Counted from the first letter of the stretch, positions 8,234 through 17,490 are shown. The stretch is 64,000 nt of DNA from Fictibacillus sp. b24 (GCF_030348825.1 NZ_JAUCES010000005.1:3100001-3164000), one strand, 5' to 3'. The notes: generated from the sequence alone by a model not told the origin. Made by a program: numbers and translations.

Positions 8234-8347
8234 ATGGGATATAAGTACGGAAACAGTTTCGCTCTAATCGTTGTGCTATTTATCTTGTTAATCATCGTTG
8301 GGTGCTGTTGGTGCGGTGGTTACGGCGGCGGACACGGCTGGTGCTAA
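8234..8347 (+). CDS. YjcZ family sporulation protein
   Basis: This 37-residue peptide begins [14 protein letters not shown], runs into a hydrophobic helix ([12 protein letters not shown]) and ends with a Gly/His/Cys-rich tail ([10 protein letters not shown]). This composition is characteristic of the YjcZ family of small sporulation-associated membrane peptides in Bacillus. GGAGGTGG lies five bases before the ATG. The membrane helix is nearly identical to that of the 57-residue paralogue at 45396. It is monocistronic, and its expression is probably mother-cell-specific by analogy. Confidence 0.9.
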   Translation: MGYKYGNSFALIVVLFILLIIVGCCWCGGYGGGHGWC

Positions 8348-8463
8348 TCAGTTCATTTCCTGAGTGGAAATAAAAGCGCTGATCTATCCATGTAATCAAT
8401 TGCGTTAAAACCTTTTGCTTTAACAACCCCTCGTATGATAACAGAGAGAGAAACTAGAGAGAG

Positions 8464-8500
8464 AAAAAAGGCCTGCACTCATTTGAGGGCAGGTCTTTAT
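8464..8500. terminator. Probable intrinsic terminator
   Basis: GGCCTGC pairs with GCAGGTC across an 11-base loop, with A6 before and TTTAT after. It is weaker than most terminators here and could serve the YjcZ gene. Confidence 0.45.
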
Positions 8501-8503
8501 AGT

Positions 8504-8562
8504 TTATTTGCTCGTTCGCGGGGTTTTTGCTCGCTCACGAACTTTTATGATCGCTCACGACG
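8504..8562. repeat. Three-unit ~20-bp intergenic array (TTTTATGCTCGCTCACG type)
   Basis: The units TTATTTGCTCGTTCGCGGGG, TTTTTGCTCGCTCACGAAC and TTTTATGATCGCTCACGACG follow one another directly. They share their core with the six-unit array at 59671-59790, 51 kb away. Confidence 0.75.
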
Positions 8563-8570
8563 AAACCTAC

Positions 8571-8605
8571 ACAAAAAAACATCGCAGGAGCCACTCTGCA
8601 ATGTT
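8571..8605 (-). terminator. Terminator of the ssu-acsA-metX-hom operon
   Basis: On the minus strand CATTGCAG pairs with CTGCGATG and is followed by TTTTTTTG. It lies 36 bases beyond the hom stop codon. Confidence 0.8.
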
Positions 8606-8640
8606 CGTCTAATCCACTTGATGAAACTGCTTCTATCAAC

Positions 8641-9918
8641 CTATAAATTTATTACTTTTTTCAACAGCAGATCCTTCTGCTCAGCCCTTCCCTCTGCCTT
8701 CTTTACCTTTCCTGCGACTTCATAAACAACAAGGTCCGGATTTCCCTCTAACAAAGAAGCTGTATTCACTTGACATTTAATCAGCAAATATACGGTATCA
8801 CCTTTTACTTCTTGTTTTAAGATCTCTACTTCATCTGTTCCATGAAATCCTACAGAAGAGCCTATGACAACGTATTCTCCAACTAACGTAGAGTCTGCAT
8901 TCTCACTGCTCACGGCTGCTGCAATAGAGGCTGATTTTTTCTTTTTAACGAATGAAGAACTAGATTGAAGCACATAGGTCAAGTCTTCCACCATTGCGCT
9001 TGCCGTTGGAAGTTTTCCTGCCCCTGCTCCTTGAACCGTTACTTTACCCGCAAGACTTGTTTCAACCATGATCGCATTTTGAACATCTTCTACCCCATAC
9101 AAAGGGTGAGCTGCATCAACCAATACAGGTTTGACAGAAGAAATGAATTGGTCGCGGTCACGTCGGATCCGCGCCAAATGCTTTACCTTATAGCCCCAGT
9201 CCTTGAATACTGAGATCTGCTCTGAGGTTACTTCTGTTATTCCTTTACGTTCAACGTCATCCCATTCTGGCGTCTCACCAAACGACAACTCGCTAAGGAT
9301 CATTAACTTATAAAAAGCATCATAACCTTCTACATCACTTGCAGGGTCAGCTTCTGCATACCCGAGCTTCTGTGCAGAGTTCAAGACATCATGGAATGCT
9401 AATCCCTTTTCCCTCATATTCGTTAAAATATAGTTGGAGGTGCCATTAAGGATAGCTTCAACGGAATGAATTTCATTTACTTGCAGCAGCTGTGCGATGC
9501 TGCGGATAATTGGTGTCCCACCAGCCGTTGTTGCCTCAAAACCAACGAAGCGTTCTAGCTGTTCCGCCTTATCCAGCAATGTCCTTCCATATCTCGCAAA
9601 CATCACTTTGTTCGCTGTGATAACATGGCACCCTTTTTCAAGGGCACGGCTCAAGTAAGTAAAGCCAGGCTCTTCTCCTACAATCGCTTCAAACACGATC
9701 TGCAGTCCCTCAATTGCCAGGATCTCTTCAAAGTCTGTTGTTACTGTAACATGTTCATCCACATCACGTTTTTTTGATCCGTCTTTTACAAGGATTCCTT
9801 CAATCACAACCTCTTCACCCAAAACTGCCTTAAGCTGTTCACTATGTGTTTTCAGTGCTTCATATACACCTTGGCCGACGGTTCCAAACCCGAGCAACGC
9901 CGCTTTAATAGGTGCCAT
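8641..9918 (-). CDS. hom: Homoserine dehydrogenase
   Basis: This 425-residue enzyme reduces aspartate semialdehyde to homoserine with NAD(P)H. The N-terminal dinucleotide-binding motif is GFGTVGQGVYEAL (residues 9-21), and the catalytic domain includes GCHVITANKVMFAR, FEATTAGGTPIIRSI and LNGTSNYILTNM. The C-terminal ~80 residues form an ACT-like regulatory region, as in Bacillus Hom. The ATG follows AAAGGAGG and overlaps the end of metX by 14 bases, so the two are translationally coupled. It is the last gene of the operon and supplies the substrate for MetX. Confidence 0.95.
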   Translation of the reverse strand: MAPIKAALLGFGTVGQGVYEALKTHSEQLKAVLGEEVVIEGILVKDGSKKRDVDEHVTVTTDFEEILAIEGLQIVFEAIVGEEPGFTYLSRALEKGCHVITANKVMFARYGRTLLDKAEQLERFVGFEATTAGGTPIIRSIAQLLQVNEIHSVEAILNGTSNYILTNMREKGLAFHDVLNSAQKLGYAEADPASDVEGYDAFYKLMILSELSFGETPEWDDVERKGITEVTSEQISVFKDWGYKVKHLARIRRDRDQFISSVKPVLVDAAHPLYGVEDVQNAIMVETSLAGKVTVQGAGAGKLPTASAMVEDLTYVLQSSSSFVKKKKSASIAAAVSSENADSTLVGEYVVIGSSVGFHGTDEVEILKQEVKGDTVYLLIKCQVNTASLLEGNPDLVVYEVAGKVKKAEGRAEQKDLLLKKVINL

Positions 9919-11002
9919 ATTGCAGCCTCCTTTCTTGTCTCAATGCTTCCTTCACATAAGGTCCCCATTTTTCAAATTCAACTAAAAATCCATCATGACC
10001 AAAGTCTGTTTGAATCGAATAATACGTTCCAAATCTCGTATGTTTTACAAAATCCTCAATCGCTTCTGGAGGATATAGCAGATCACCTTCATAACCAAAC
10101 GCATGCACTTCAGCTTGAATTTGCGATGCTGCACGCTCCCATCCTCCAAGTCTATCCCCAATATCGTGAGCGTTCATGGCATATAGAAGAGCAACATAGC
10201 TGTCGATATTAAACCGTTTGGTCAGCTTCTCTCCCTGATACGTAAGGTAGGAATCTACTTGGAAGAACGGCTTTCCTTCATCATCCATATCCTTCACTTC
10301 CCGATTAAAACGATCGTTGAATAGTTTAGGCTGGCGATACGTTAATAACCCTGCCATTCTTGCAATCTCCAATCCTTTTAACCTTTCGCTACCATCGTAA
10401 TTACCGCTTTTATATACTGGATCACTCTCAATCGCGTGAAGTGCAAGTCTATTAAAGGCCACGCCATAATCACTTAAATACGGGGTAGCAGCAAAAACAA
10501 ATACTTTTTCTAAAAAATACGGAAACTGAACAGCCCATTCTAAGGCTTGCATCCCTCCTAACGATCCACCCATCACGGCCAGAAGCCTAGGAATTCCTAA
10601 AATTCCGAGTGCTTGTCGCTGTGCTCGCACCATGTCTCTAACCGTTACAAAAGGAAACGACTTGCCATAAGATTCTCCCGTTTCAGCGTTGGTCTTTTTT
10701 GGACCTGTTGAACCGCTGCATCCTCCTAGAACATTAAAAGTAATGACTTGAAATTGATTGGTATCGATGTATTGATCGGGACCAATCAATCCTCTCCACC
10801 AGCCAGGATCTTCTTCTGACCCAAACGCGTACTGATTTCCCGTCAAAGCGTGGCAAAGCAGGATGACAGGCCCGCTTGTGTTCCCTGTTTTTTCATAAGC
10901 GAGTTCCGCATCTCGAATAACTTTGCCTGACTCTAAAGCAAATTCCCCGATCCTCACCTTACCTATTTTTCTCGTGGTTTCAAGCAAGTTTTTGTAACTC
11001 AC
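9905..11002 (-). CDS. metX: Homoserine O-acetyltransferase
   Basis: This 365-residue alpha/beta-hydrolase-fold enzyme transfers acetyl from acetyl-CoA to homoserine. The nucleophile elbow is GGSLGG with Ser147, ILLCHALTGNQYA marks the oxyanion region, and GYEGDLLYPP and DFGHDGFLVE supply the Asp and His of the triad. The start is a GTG inside the end of the acetyl-CoA synthetase gene (23-base overlap) with only a weak upstream AGAGAG, so translational coupling is likely. Succinyl rather than acetyl specificity cannot be fully excluded from sequence. The acetyl-CoA synthetase neighbour favours acetyl. Confidence 0.93.
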   Translation of the reverse strand: MSYKNLLETTRKIGKVRIGEFALESGKVIRDAELAYEKTGNTSGPVILLCHALTGNQYAFGSEEDPGWWRGLIGPDQYIDTNQFQVITFNVLGGCSGSTGPKKTNAETGESYGKSFPFVTVRDMVRAQRQALGILGIPRLLAVMGGSLGGMQALEWAVQFPYFLEKVFVFAATPYLSDYGVAFNRLALHAIESDPVYKSGNYDGSERLKGLEIARMAGLLTYRQPKLFNDRFNREVKDMDDEGKPFFQVDSYLTYQGEKLTKRFNIDSYVALLYAMNAHDIGDRLGGWERAASQIQAEVHAFGYEGDLLYPPEAIEDFVKHTRFGTYYSIQTDFGHDGFLVEFEKWGPYVKEALRQERRLQYGTY

Positions 11003-12671
11003 GGGCTTTCAGCTCTCTTCGCAAAATTTTTCCGCTGATCTTTGTTTTTGGCAGTTCTTCTACCACTTCGATCTCCCTAGGAGCAGCATGTGCTGCAAGC
11101 TCACCTCTGACAAAGATGCGGATTTCTTCCAAAAGCTCACTGCTTGGTGTGTATCCCTCTTTTAAAACAATAAAAGCTTTAACGATCTCACCGCGGATGG
11201 GATCTGGTTTTCCTATGACTCCCGCTTCTGCCACAGCTTTATGTTCAATTAATTTGCTTTCCACTTCAAAAGGCCCGATTCTTTCTCCTGAAGAATTGAT
11301 CATGTCATCTGATCGTCCTTGGAAAAAGATATATCCATCTTCGTCCTGATAGGCAAGATCTCCTGAAACATACCATTCACCCCAGCTAAAATAGGAGTTA
11401 TACTTTTCAGGATTTTGCCAAACCTCTCTCATAATGGCTGGCCATGGTGCTTTAATTGCTAAATGACCGACTGAATAAGGTGGCAATTCTTTCCCGTCTT
11501 CATCCAATACCGAAACTGAAATGCCCGGAAATGCTTTACCCATTGAACCCGGTTTGATCGGTTCGGTCGGCAGGTTGACGATCAGCTGTGCACCCGTTTC
11601 AGTCATCCACCACGTATCATGAATTCTTTTTCCAAGTATATTCTTTCCCCAATAAATTACTTCAGGATTCAACGGCTCTCCCACACTCAAGATGTGACGG
11701 AGCTTTGATAGATCATAGTCCAGAGGCAGCTGATTTCCTTTTGCCATCAGCATCCGAAAAGCTGTAGGCGCGCTATACCATACGGTCACTCCTGTTTTTT
11801 GCAGTGTTTCATACCACGTTTCCGCTTTAAATCTGCCACCGTGAACGACAATCGTTGCTCCGTTCAACAGTGGAGCGAACACACCATAAACGGTTCCTGT
11901 TACCCATCCAGGATGTGCCGTGCACCAATAAACATCATCTTCTGTAATATCTAAGACCCAGCGACCTGTTAAGTATTGCTGTCCCATGGCACGATGAGCA
12001 TGAATAATCCCTTTAGGTTTCCCAGTTGAACCTGACGTATAGTGGATGTTCAACCCATGTTCCGGGTCTACCCATTCAATTAGACAATCTGTGTTATCAA
12101 CGTTCTTTAGCTCATCTAGTAATGAGATTTCTCCATTTTCACCTTCTCCATCTGTTAAAAACACAGTGTGAAGACTTGGCAGTTCTTGACGCGGTACTCG
12201 CTTATAAAGATCACGATCCGTAATTAAAAACGTTCCTTCACAATCTGCGATACGATCTCTTACTGCATCTGACATAAATGCTTCAAATAAAGGTCCAACA
12301 ATGGCTCCTAGCTTAATGGCTGCAAGCATCGCAATGTGACAATGAGGGTGTTTAGGCAGGAATACGAATACAAAATCCCCTTTCTTCACACCATGCTTTT
12401 TTAGAACCGCTGCCCATTCGTCCGTTGATTCCTTGAGCTCTTCGTAACTAATTCGGTATTCTTCAGAATCATCTATATAATGGAGAGCCGTCTTTTCTCC
12501 TCTGCCCTCTTCGACATGACGGTCCACACATTCGTAAGCCATGTTTGTTTTTCCGTCTAGTCTTCTGTTGAATTTGTCTTTTACGAAGTCCCATGAGAAA
12601 GGAACATCGACTCTATCTGTATCAATATTGTGTGTTCCAGCGACTGGCTGTATGGTGGCTAGTCTTGTCAT
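10980..12671 (-). CDS. acsA: Acetyl-CoA synthetase (AMP-forming)
   Basis: This 563-residue adenylate-forming ligase is close in length and sequence to Bacillus AcsA. It has the P-loop-like YTSGSTGKPKG near residue 212, the A5 motif DTWWMTETG, YVSGDLAYQDEDGY and the catalytic lysine in SGKILRRELKA near the C-terminus. It activates acetate, or possibly another short acid, to the CoA thioester. It is sandwiched between the sulfonate ABC ATPase (4-base ATGA overlap) and metX (23-base overlap). This position suggests it makes or recycles acetyl-CoA for MetX. That role is inference. Confidence 0.88.
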   Translation of the reverse strand: MTRLATIQPVAGTHNIDTDRVDVPFSWDFVKDKFNRRLDGKTNMAYECVDRHVEEGRGEKTALHYIDDSEEYRISYEELKESTDEWAAVLKKHGVKKGDFVFVFLPKHPHCHIAMLAAIKLGAIVGPLFEAFMSDAVRDRIADCEGTFLITDRDLYKRVPRQELPSLHTVFLTDGEGENGEISLLDELKNVDNTDCLIEWVDPEHGLNIHYTSGSTGKPKGIIHAHRAMGQQYLTGRWVLDITEDDVYWCTAHPGWVTGTVYGVFAPLLNGATIVVHGGRFKAETWYETLQKTGVTVWYSAPTAFRMLMAKGNQLPLDYDLSKLRHILSVGEPLNPEVIYWGKNILGKRIHDTWWMTETGAQLIVNLPTEPIKPGSMGKAFPGISVSVLDEDGKELPPYSVGHLAIKAPWPAIMREVWQNPEKYNSYFSWGEWYVSGDLAYQDEDGYIFFQGRSDDMINSSGERIGPFEVESKLIEHKAVAEAGVIGKPDPIRGEIVKAFIVLKEGYTPSSELLEEIRIFVRGELAAHAAPREIEVVEELPKTKISGKILRRELKARELQKLA

Positions 12672-13396
12672 TGCGGTTCACCTGCAGCTTTCTTTTCGAC
12701 GTTTAGTAGATTTAAGATGTGCGCTTTTAGTTTGGATAGATACGCATCTCCACGTGTTCTAGGCTTTGGTTTCTCGACCAGGACTTCAGCGTAAACCTCG
12801 CCTGGCTGACCTTTTAAAATGAGTATTCGATCACATAGATAGAGCGCTTCGTCAATGTCATGCGTGACGAGGAGCATTGTTGTTTTCTTTTTTTGCCAGA
12901 TCGATAATAGAAGATCTTGCAGCTGCATTTTTGTAAAAGCATCTAGAGCACTGAACGGTTCATCTAAAAGAAGAACTTCTGGTTCTGTAATGAGCGCTCT
13001 TGCAATCGCAGTCCGCTGCGCCATTCCTCCAGATAAGTCTTTTGGATAATGATCTTCAAAACCCTTAAGGCCAACAAGGTCTAAATAGGTTTGATATTTA
13101 TTAGAAGTTCTTTCTTCTTTTTTTAAGCCGAATGAAATGTTTTTGCGCACGGATAGCCATGGCAGAAGGCGAGGTTCCTGAAACATCATACCGACTCCAT
13201 TGCTTTCTTCATTACTTGATATCTTGCCTTCATAATGTGGATCAAGTCCGGATAGTACACGTAGCAACGTGCTCTTGCCACATCCGCTCGTGCCTAAAAT
13301 CCCAATGATTTCTCCTTTATCTACAGAAAAATTAATGTTATGAAACCCCGCTTGATCGTTATTAAACGTTCGTTTTAATCGTTTTACATTCAGCAT
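12668..13396 (-). CDS. ssuB: Aliphatic sulfonate/nitrate-type ABC transporter ATPase
   Basis: This 242-residue ABC ATPase has Walker A GTSGCGKST at about residues 35-43, the signature LSGGMAQR, Walker B VLLLDEPFSALD and the switch histidine in LVTHDIDEA. It belongs to the SsuB/TauB/NrtD subfamily. Paired with the SsuC-like permease and SsuA-like lipoprotein upstream, it energises uptake of organosulfonates. The sulfur-assimilation genes downstream favour sulfonate over nitrate or thiamine precursors. The start ATG follows GGAGGGG. The gene overlaps the next one by ATGA. Confidence 0.88.
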   Translation of the reverse strand: MLNVKRLKRTFNNDQAGFHNINFSVDKGEIIGILGTSGCGKSTLLRVLSGLDPHYEGKISSNEESNGVGMMFQEPRLLPWLSVRKNISFGLKKEERTSNKYQTYLDLVGLKGFEDHYPKDLSGGMAQRTAIARALITEPEVLLLDEPFSALDAFTKMQLQDLLLSIWQKKKTTMLLVTHDIDEALYLCDRILILKGQPGEVYAEVLVEKPKPRTRGDAYLSKLKAHILNLLNVEKKAAGEPQ

Positions 13397-13410
13397 CTAT
13401 TCCCCTCCTT

Positions 13411-14262
13411 CTACACCTGATTGTTTATGCTGTCCTGCCATTTTAACGAGCGATATTCAATCCATTTCAATAACGCATCTGTACCTTTTCCGAGTATGGC
13501 AAACAGCAGTATGCTCGCAATAACCGTGTCCGGTGAATACGTGTTCTGTCCGACAACAAGCAGATAGCCTAATCCTTCACTAGCTCCCATCAGTTCTGCT
13601 GCTACTACAAACATCCAGCCAAGTCCCAGTCCGCTTCGCATACCTGTGATGAACGATGGCAATGCAGCTGGCAAGATAATGCGCTTCGTTAACTGAAAGG
13701 GTGTGAGTTGATAAATTCTTCCTACTTCGATCAGCTTACGGTCAACGCCTTGAATGCCTGCCACGATATTCAAATACACCGGGAAGAACACACCCACTGC
13801 TATCAATGAAATCTTTGAAGGTTCTCCAATCCCCATCCAAAGAATGAAAAGCGGTACCCAAGCAAGAGAAGGAATAGAACGGAATGCTTGAAATAATGGA
13901 TCTAAGACCTGTTCTGCCGTTTTGGCATAACCAACGACCGCACCAATCACAACTGCTGCTATTGTACCGATTGCAAATCCTAGTAAGACACGAGTCAATG
14001 TGATGGACACGTGACCAAATAGTGAACCATCTGTATACATGCTTATAATTTTCTCTAAAATAACGCTTGGTGCCGGAAGCAGGTGTGGCGCAAGAAGCCC
14101 TGTTTTAGCAGCAATCTCCCAAGCGATGAGAAGGATGACCGGCAGAATGGACCCTAAAACAAATCCTCTGCCCATCTTAAATAATCCTTTTGAAGTAGAG
14201 AGCTTTTGAGGGGAAGCTCTCTGTCCCAATTTCCATTTTTGTGTTTCAGATATCATCGACAC
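13411..14262 (-). CDS. ssuC: Sulfonate ABC transporter permease
   Basis: This 283-residue BPD_transp_1 permease has about six TM helices and the EAA-type cytoplasmic loop that contacts the ATPase (EVGRIYQLTPFQLTKRIILPAALP pattern; key residues G and P near position 200). Helices include FVLGSILPVILLIAWEIAA and VLLGFAIGTIAAVVIGAVVG. It is 14 bases upstream of ssuB and 16 bases downstream of ssuA, in one transcription unit. Confidence 0.88.
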   Translation of the reverse strand: MSMISETQKWKLGQRASPQKLSTSKGLFKMGRGFVLGSILPVILLIAWEIAAKTGLLAPHLLPAPSVILEKIISMYTDGSLFGHVSITLTRVLLGFAIGTIAAVVIGAVVGYAKTAEQVLDPLFQAFRSIPSLAWVPLFILWMGIGEPSKISLIAVGVFFPVYLNIVAGIQGVDRKLIEVGRIYQLTPFQLTKRIILPAALPSFITGMRSGLGLGWMFVVAAELMGASEGLGYLLVVGQNTYSPDTVIASILLFAILGKGTDALLKWIEYRSLKWQDSINNQV

Positions 14263-14278
14263 TTCCTCCTCTCACTCT

Positions 14279-15265
14279 TTATTTTTTGACTATTTTCTCT
14301 GCGTATTTTGGATTGATCAGTTCACTTACAAGCTTTTGGACGTCAGTATCTTTTTTGACAATCTCTTCTGCCTGGAGAACTTCGCCTGCAGCCGATATAG
14401 CTTTTTCGTGCTGTGATCCTGGAACAGGTTCCGAGAAGTTATTTCTTTCGAGTTGTTTTTTAGCGACATCTTCTTTAATCCCCGCCTCTTCAGATAAAAG
14501 TTTTGCTGCTTCTTCAGGATTTTCCAGTGTCCATTTTCTTGCTTTTTCGTATAGCTCAATCACTTGTTCCACCTGCTTCGGGTGGTTTTTTGCAAACTCA
14601 GAGCGTACGTTTAACGTTCCATACGTATTAAAATCAGGGTTACGGTAGATGTACTGTGCACCGGATTCTACTTCTGTTCTGGCCATATGCGGATCTAAGC
14701 CGGCCCAAGCATCCACTTGCCCTTTTAGTAAGGCGTTGGCACCGTCTGCGTGCTGCAGATTTACGATTTGTACGTCTTTTGCAGAAAGGCCAGCATCAGC
14801 AAGAGCTCGCAGTAAGAAGATGTGCGGATCCGTTCCGAAAGTTGCCGCTACCTTTTTACCTTTAAGGTCTTTCACATCCTTAATCGGTGAACCATCCTTA
14901 GCAACAAGTGCTGTCCATTCAGGCTGTGAATAGATGTAAACCGATTCAATTGGTGCTCCTTTGTCTTTTGCGATAAGTGCAGCAGCACCAGCAGTAGATC
15001 CGAAATCAACACTATCTGAATTCAAGAACTCAAGTGCTTTGTTGCTTCCCTGGCTCTGAACCCATTCCACTTCAATGCCTTCTTTTTTAAACGTTTCTTC
15101 TGCCCAGCCGAACTTTTTGAGTGCTAAGCTTGTTGGTGAATAGAATGCGTAATCCAATCTGATTTTCTCAGGTTTTTCCCCTTCTTTTGCAGAGCTTGAA
15201 CAGCCTGCTAACATTAATGCGCCAGCGATACCTAGACCAAGCGCTACCTTTTTCCAAATCTTCAT
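14279..15265 (-). CDS. ssuA: Sulfonate ABC transporter substrate-binding lipoprotein
   Basis: This 328-residue SsuA/NrtA-type binding protein begins with a lipoprotein signal (lipobox LAGC, Cys22). Next come the characteristic SPTSLALKKFGWAEETFKKE and the substrate-pocket region FLNSDSVDFGSTAGAAALIA. It captures the sulfonate outside the membrane for SsuBC. The ATG follows GTGGAGGG. It is the first gene of the transporter-acsA-metX-hom operon, whose upstream spacer is occupied by a dispersed repeat. Confidence 0.9.
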   Translation of the reverse strand: MKIWKKVALGLGIAGALMLAGCSSSAKEGEKPEKIRLDYAFYSPTSLALKKFGWAEETFKKEGIEVEWVQSQGSNKALEFLNSDSVDFGSTAGAAALIAKDKGAPIESVYIYSQPEWTALVAKDGSPIKDVKDLKGKKVAATFGTDPHIFLLRALADAGLSAKDVQIVNLQHADGANALLKGQVDAWAGLDPHMARTEVESGAQYIYRNPDFNTYGTLNVRSEFAKNHPKQVEQVIELYEKARKWTLENPEEAAKLLSEEAGIKEDVAKKQLERNNFSEPVPGSQHEKAISAAGEVLQAEEIVKKDTDVQKLVSELINPKYAEKIVKK

Positions 15266-15349
15266 AATATGTTTCCCTCCACTTTTTCTCTCTTTTTCTA
15301 AATTTTCTAATAGGCATTGATTTAGAGGTCATTTGTTATTTACATCATT

Positions 15350-15490
15350 GACAAGTTGATTGAAGCGCAAGGTGGGAGACTCCTGCGGGACAAGCGGTCA
15401 GGTGAGACCCTTAAAGGCGCAAAGCGGCAAGGGGCTCACCGCCTGCCCCGCGGAAAGCGAGCACCTGGAGCGGAAATCAACCACATTCAA
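15350..15490 (-). repeat. MITE-like dispersed repeat, copy 3 (reverse orientation)
   Basis: This is a full copy bounded by GACAAGTTGATTGAAGCGC and GGAAATCAACCACATTC, with the internal GGTGAGACC / GGCTCACC inverted pair. It fills most of the 246-base spacer between metY and ssuA, so the ssuA promoter or read-through from metY must cross it. Confidence 0.85.
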
Positions 15491-15511
15491 AAGCTACAAA
15501 GTTTAACTTAT

Positions 15512-17302
15512 TTATAATTCACAAGCATATGTTGCAATTGTTCCTCTTAAACGCTGAGCTTCTTTGTACGTACATCTGTTATGAACAACATCAATCCCTG
15601 CTTCTTTTGCGATCCTTGCTGCTTCTGGTGAAATAACGCCTTCTTGCAGCCAGAACACTTTCGGCTGAGTAATAGCCGCTTCTTTCGCCAGTTCAACCGC
15701 TGCTTCAGGACTTCTAAACACTTGAACAACGTCAATTGGAAACGGGATGGACTTCAGATCTGGATAGGCTTTTTCATCAAGCACTTCGGTTTCTCTTGGG
15801 TTAACCGGAACAACCTTATATCCGAGGCGCTGCATTTTTCTTGCAAGTCTGTGACTAGGTCTTGCTGGGTTTGAACTTAAGCCCACTATAGCAAGTGTCT
15901 TTGGCCGTTGAATTTCTTGGCCGTTCTCTGTTGATCTGTATAGTGATGATTGCAATGCCCAGCGAATGACCCCTTCATCATTGATTGTGATCTCTGTTTT
16001 ATCCGATTCAATTCCCGTTGCTACCTGTATAGCGCGATCAAGATCATTCGTAAGATCTTTCACCGATTCAAGTCCGATAGATAAGCGAATGAGCTCTTCT
16101 GTAACACCTGTTGCAAGCAACTCTTCACCGCTTAGCTGCTGATGTGTTGTTGAAGCAGGATGGATAATTAATGATTTAGCATCTCCCACGTTTGCAACAT
16201 GTGACCATAGAGAAATGTTGTTTATAACTTTGCGGCCTGCATCGCGGCCGCCTTTAATTCCAAAGTTTACGATTGAACCGAAGCCGTTTCTTAAGTACTT
16301 TTTAGCCAGTTCATGACTTCGGTGAGATGTTAGCCCAGGATAGGACACCCAATCGACTGCTGGATGTTTCTCAAGATACTCCGCAACTTCCTGCGCATTT
16401 TTTGCATGTTTTTCTACTCTTAAGTGCAGCGTCTCTAAACCTTGTAAAAGAAGAAAAGCATTATGCGGGCTTAAGCAAGCTCCAAAATCTCGTAATAACT
16501 GGACACGCAGTTTCGTAGCAAATGCCAACGTTCCAAAATCATTTGCATATCGAAGTCCGTTATAGCTTCTATCAGGCTCCGTGAACCCCGGGTACTTTTC
16601 TGAGTTCCAATTAAATCGTCCTCCATCAACCACCACTCCGCCGATTGCTGTTCCATGACCGCCGATCCATTTTGTAGCCGAATGGATGACGATATCAGCT
16701 CCCCAGTTTAAGGGCTTTGTTACATATGGTGTCGCGAACGTGTTATCAATGAGCAGCGGCACTCCATTTTCATGCGCGATGTCCGCTACTGCTTCAATAT
16801 CTAGAACATTCAGGCTCGGGTTTCCGATTGTTTCAGCGAAAAAAGCCTTCGTATTTGGTGTAACCGCCTTTCGGAAATTCTCTGGATCTTCAGCATCAAC
16901 GAATTTTACGTTGATTCCGTATTTCGGTAGAGTAGTAGAAAATAAGTTGTACGTTCCGCCATACAGATTTGTAGCAGCAACGATCTCATCACCAGCATGT
17001 GCAATATTTAGAATAGCTAGGGCGATGGCTGACATGCCTGATGAAGTGGCCACCGCTGCAACACCATCTTCTAAGAGAGCTACTCTTTTTTCAAACACAT
17101 CCACTGTCGGGTTTCCAATTCGGCTATAGATGTTGCCTGGCTCATCGAGTGCGAATAGACTTTGTGCGTGATCGGTATCTGAAAAAACATAGGAAGTAGT
17201 TTGATAGACTGGCACTGCTCGCGAACCTGTCGTTGGATCGGGCGCTTGGCCTCCGTGTAAAAGCAATGTCTCAATATCGTATCCGTCAAAAGATTTTGTC
17301 AT
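15512..17302 (-). CDS. metY: O-acetylhomoserine sulfhydrylase fused to a CoA-binding domain
   Basis: This 596-residue protein is longer than the usual ~430-residue MetY. Residues 1-430 are a PLP-dependent Cys/Met metabolism enzyme with YSRIGNPTVDVFEKR and the PLP lysine in SATKWIGGHG. It converts O-acetylhomoserine and sulfide to homocysteine plus acetate. After a linker, residues from about 468 form a Rossmann-like CoA-binding domain (KTLAIVGLSSNPARPSHRLA, VVPVNPRE, VFWLQEGV, VVHNRC), similar to the YccU/CoA_binding_2 family. The reading frame is continuous through the junction. It is controlled by the S-box upstream. The ATG follows AAGGAGAG. Confidence 0.92.
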   Translation of the reverse strand: MTKSFDGYDIETLLLHGGQAPDPTTGSRAVPVYQTTSYVFSDTDHAQSLFALDEPGNIYSRIGNPTVDVFEKRVALLEDGVAAVATSSGMSAIALAILNIAHAGDEIVAATNLYGGTYNLFSTTLPKYGINVKFVDAEDPENFRKAVTPNTKAFFAETIGNPSLNVLDIEAVADIAHENGVPLLIDNTFATPYVTKPLNWGADIVIHSATKWIGGHGTAIGGVVVDGGRFNWNSEKYPGFTEPDRSYNGLRYANDFGTLAFATKLRVQLLRDFGACLSPHNAFLLLQGLETLHLRVEKHAKNAQEVAEYLEKHPAVDWVSYPGLTSHRSHELAKKYLRNGFGSIVNFGIKGGRDAGRKVINNISLWSHVANVGDAKSLIIHPASTTHQQLSGEELLATGVTEELIRLSIGLESVKDLTNDLDRAIQVATGIESDKTEITINDEGVIRWALQSSLYRSTENGQEIQRPKTLAIVGLSSNPARPSHRLARKMQRLGYKVVPVNPRETEVLDEKAYPDLKSIPFPIDVVQVFRSPEAAVELAKEAAITQPKVFWLQEGVISPEAARIAKEAGIDVVHNRCTYKEAQRLRGTIATYACEL

Positions 17303-17451
17303 GTTAGTCTCTCCTTGTTTTTTGTGAAATTAAGTTAATAAAACCTATAGGAAAACTAGGGATAAAGGTTAGTACTTTTCCCTTGTCTCATATGCAACTT
17401 TTAAATGAAAATGGATTTCGGTGTGAAGTATTATGTTGAAGAAAAATAAGG

Positions 17452-17490
17452 GGAAAAAGAAAAACCCCCTTCCTAAGAAGAGGGTTTTGG
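17452..17490 (-). terminator. S-box expression-platform terminator
   Basis: On the minus strand ACCCTCTTC pairs with GAAGGGGGT and is followed by TTTTTC. It lies immediately downstream of the aptamer P1 helix and about 150 bases before the metY start. Confidence 0.85.
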
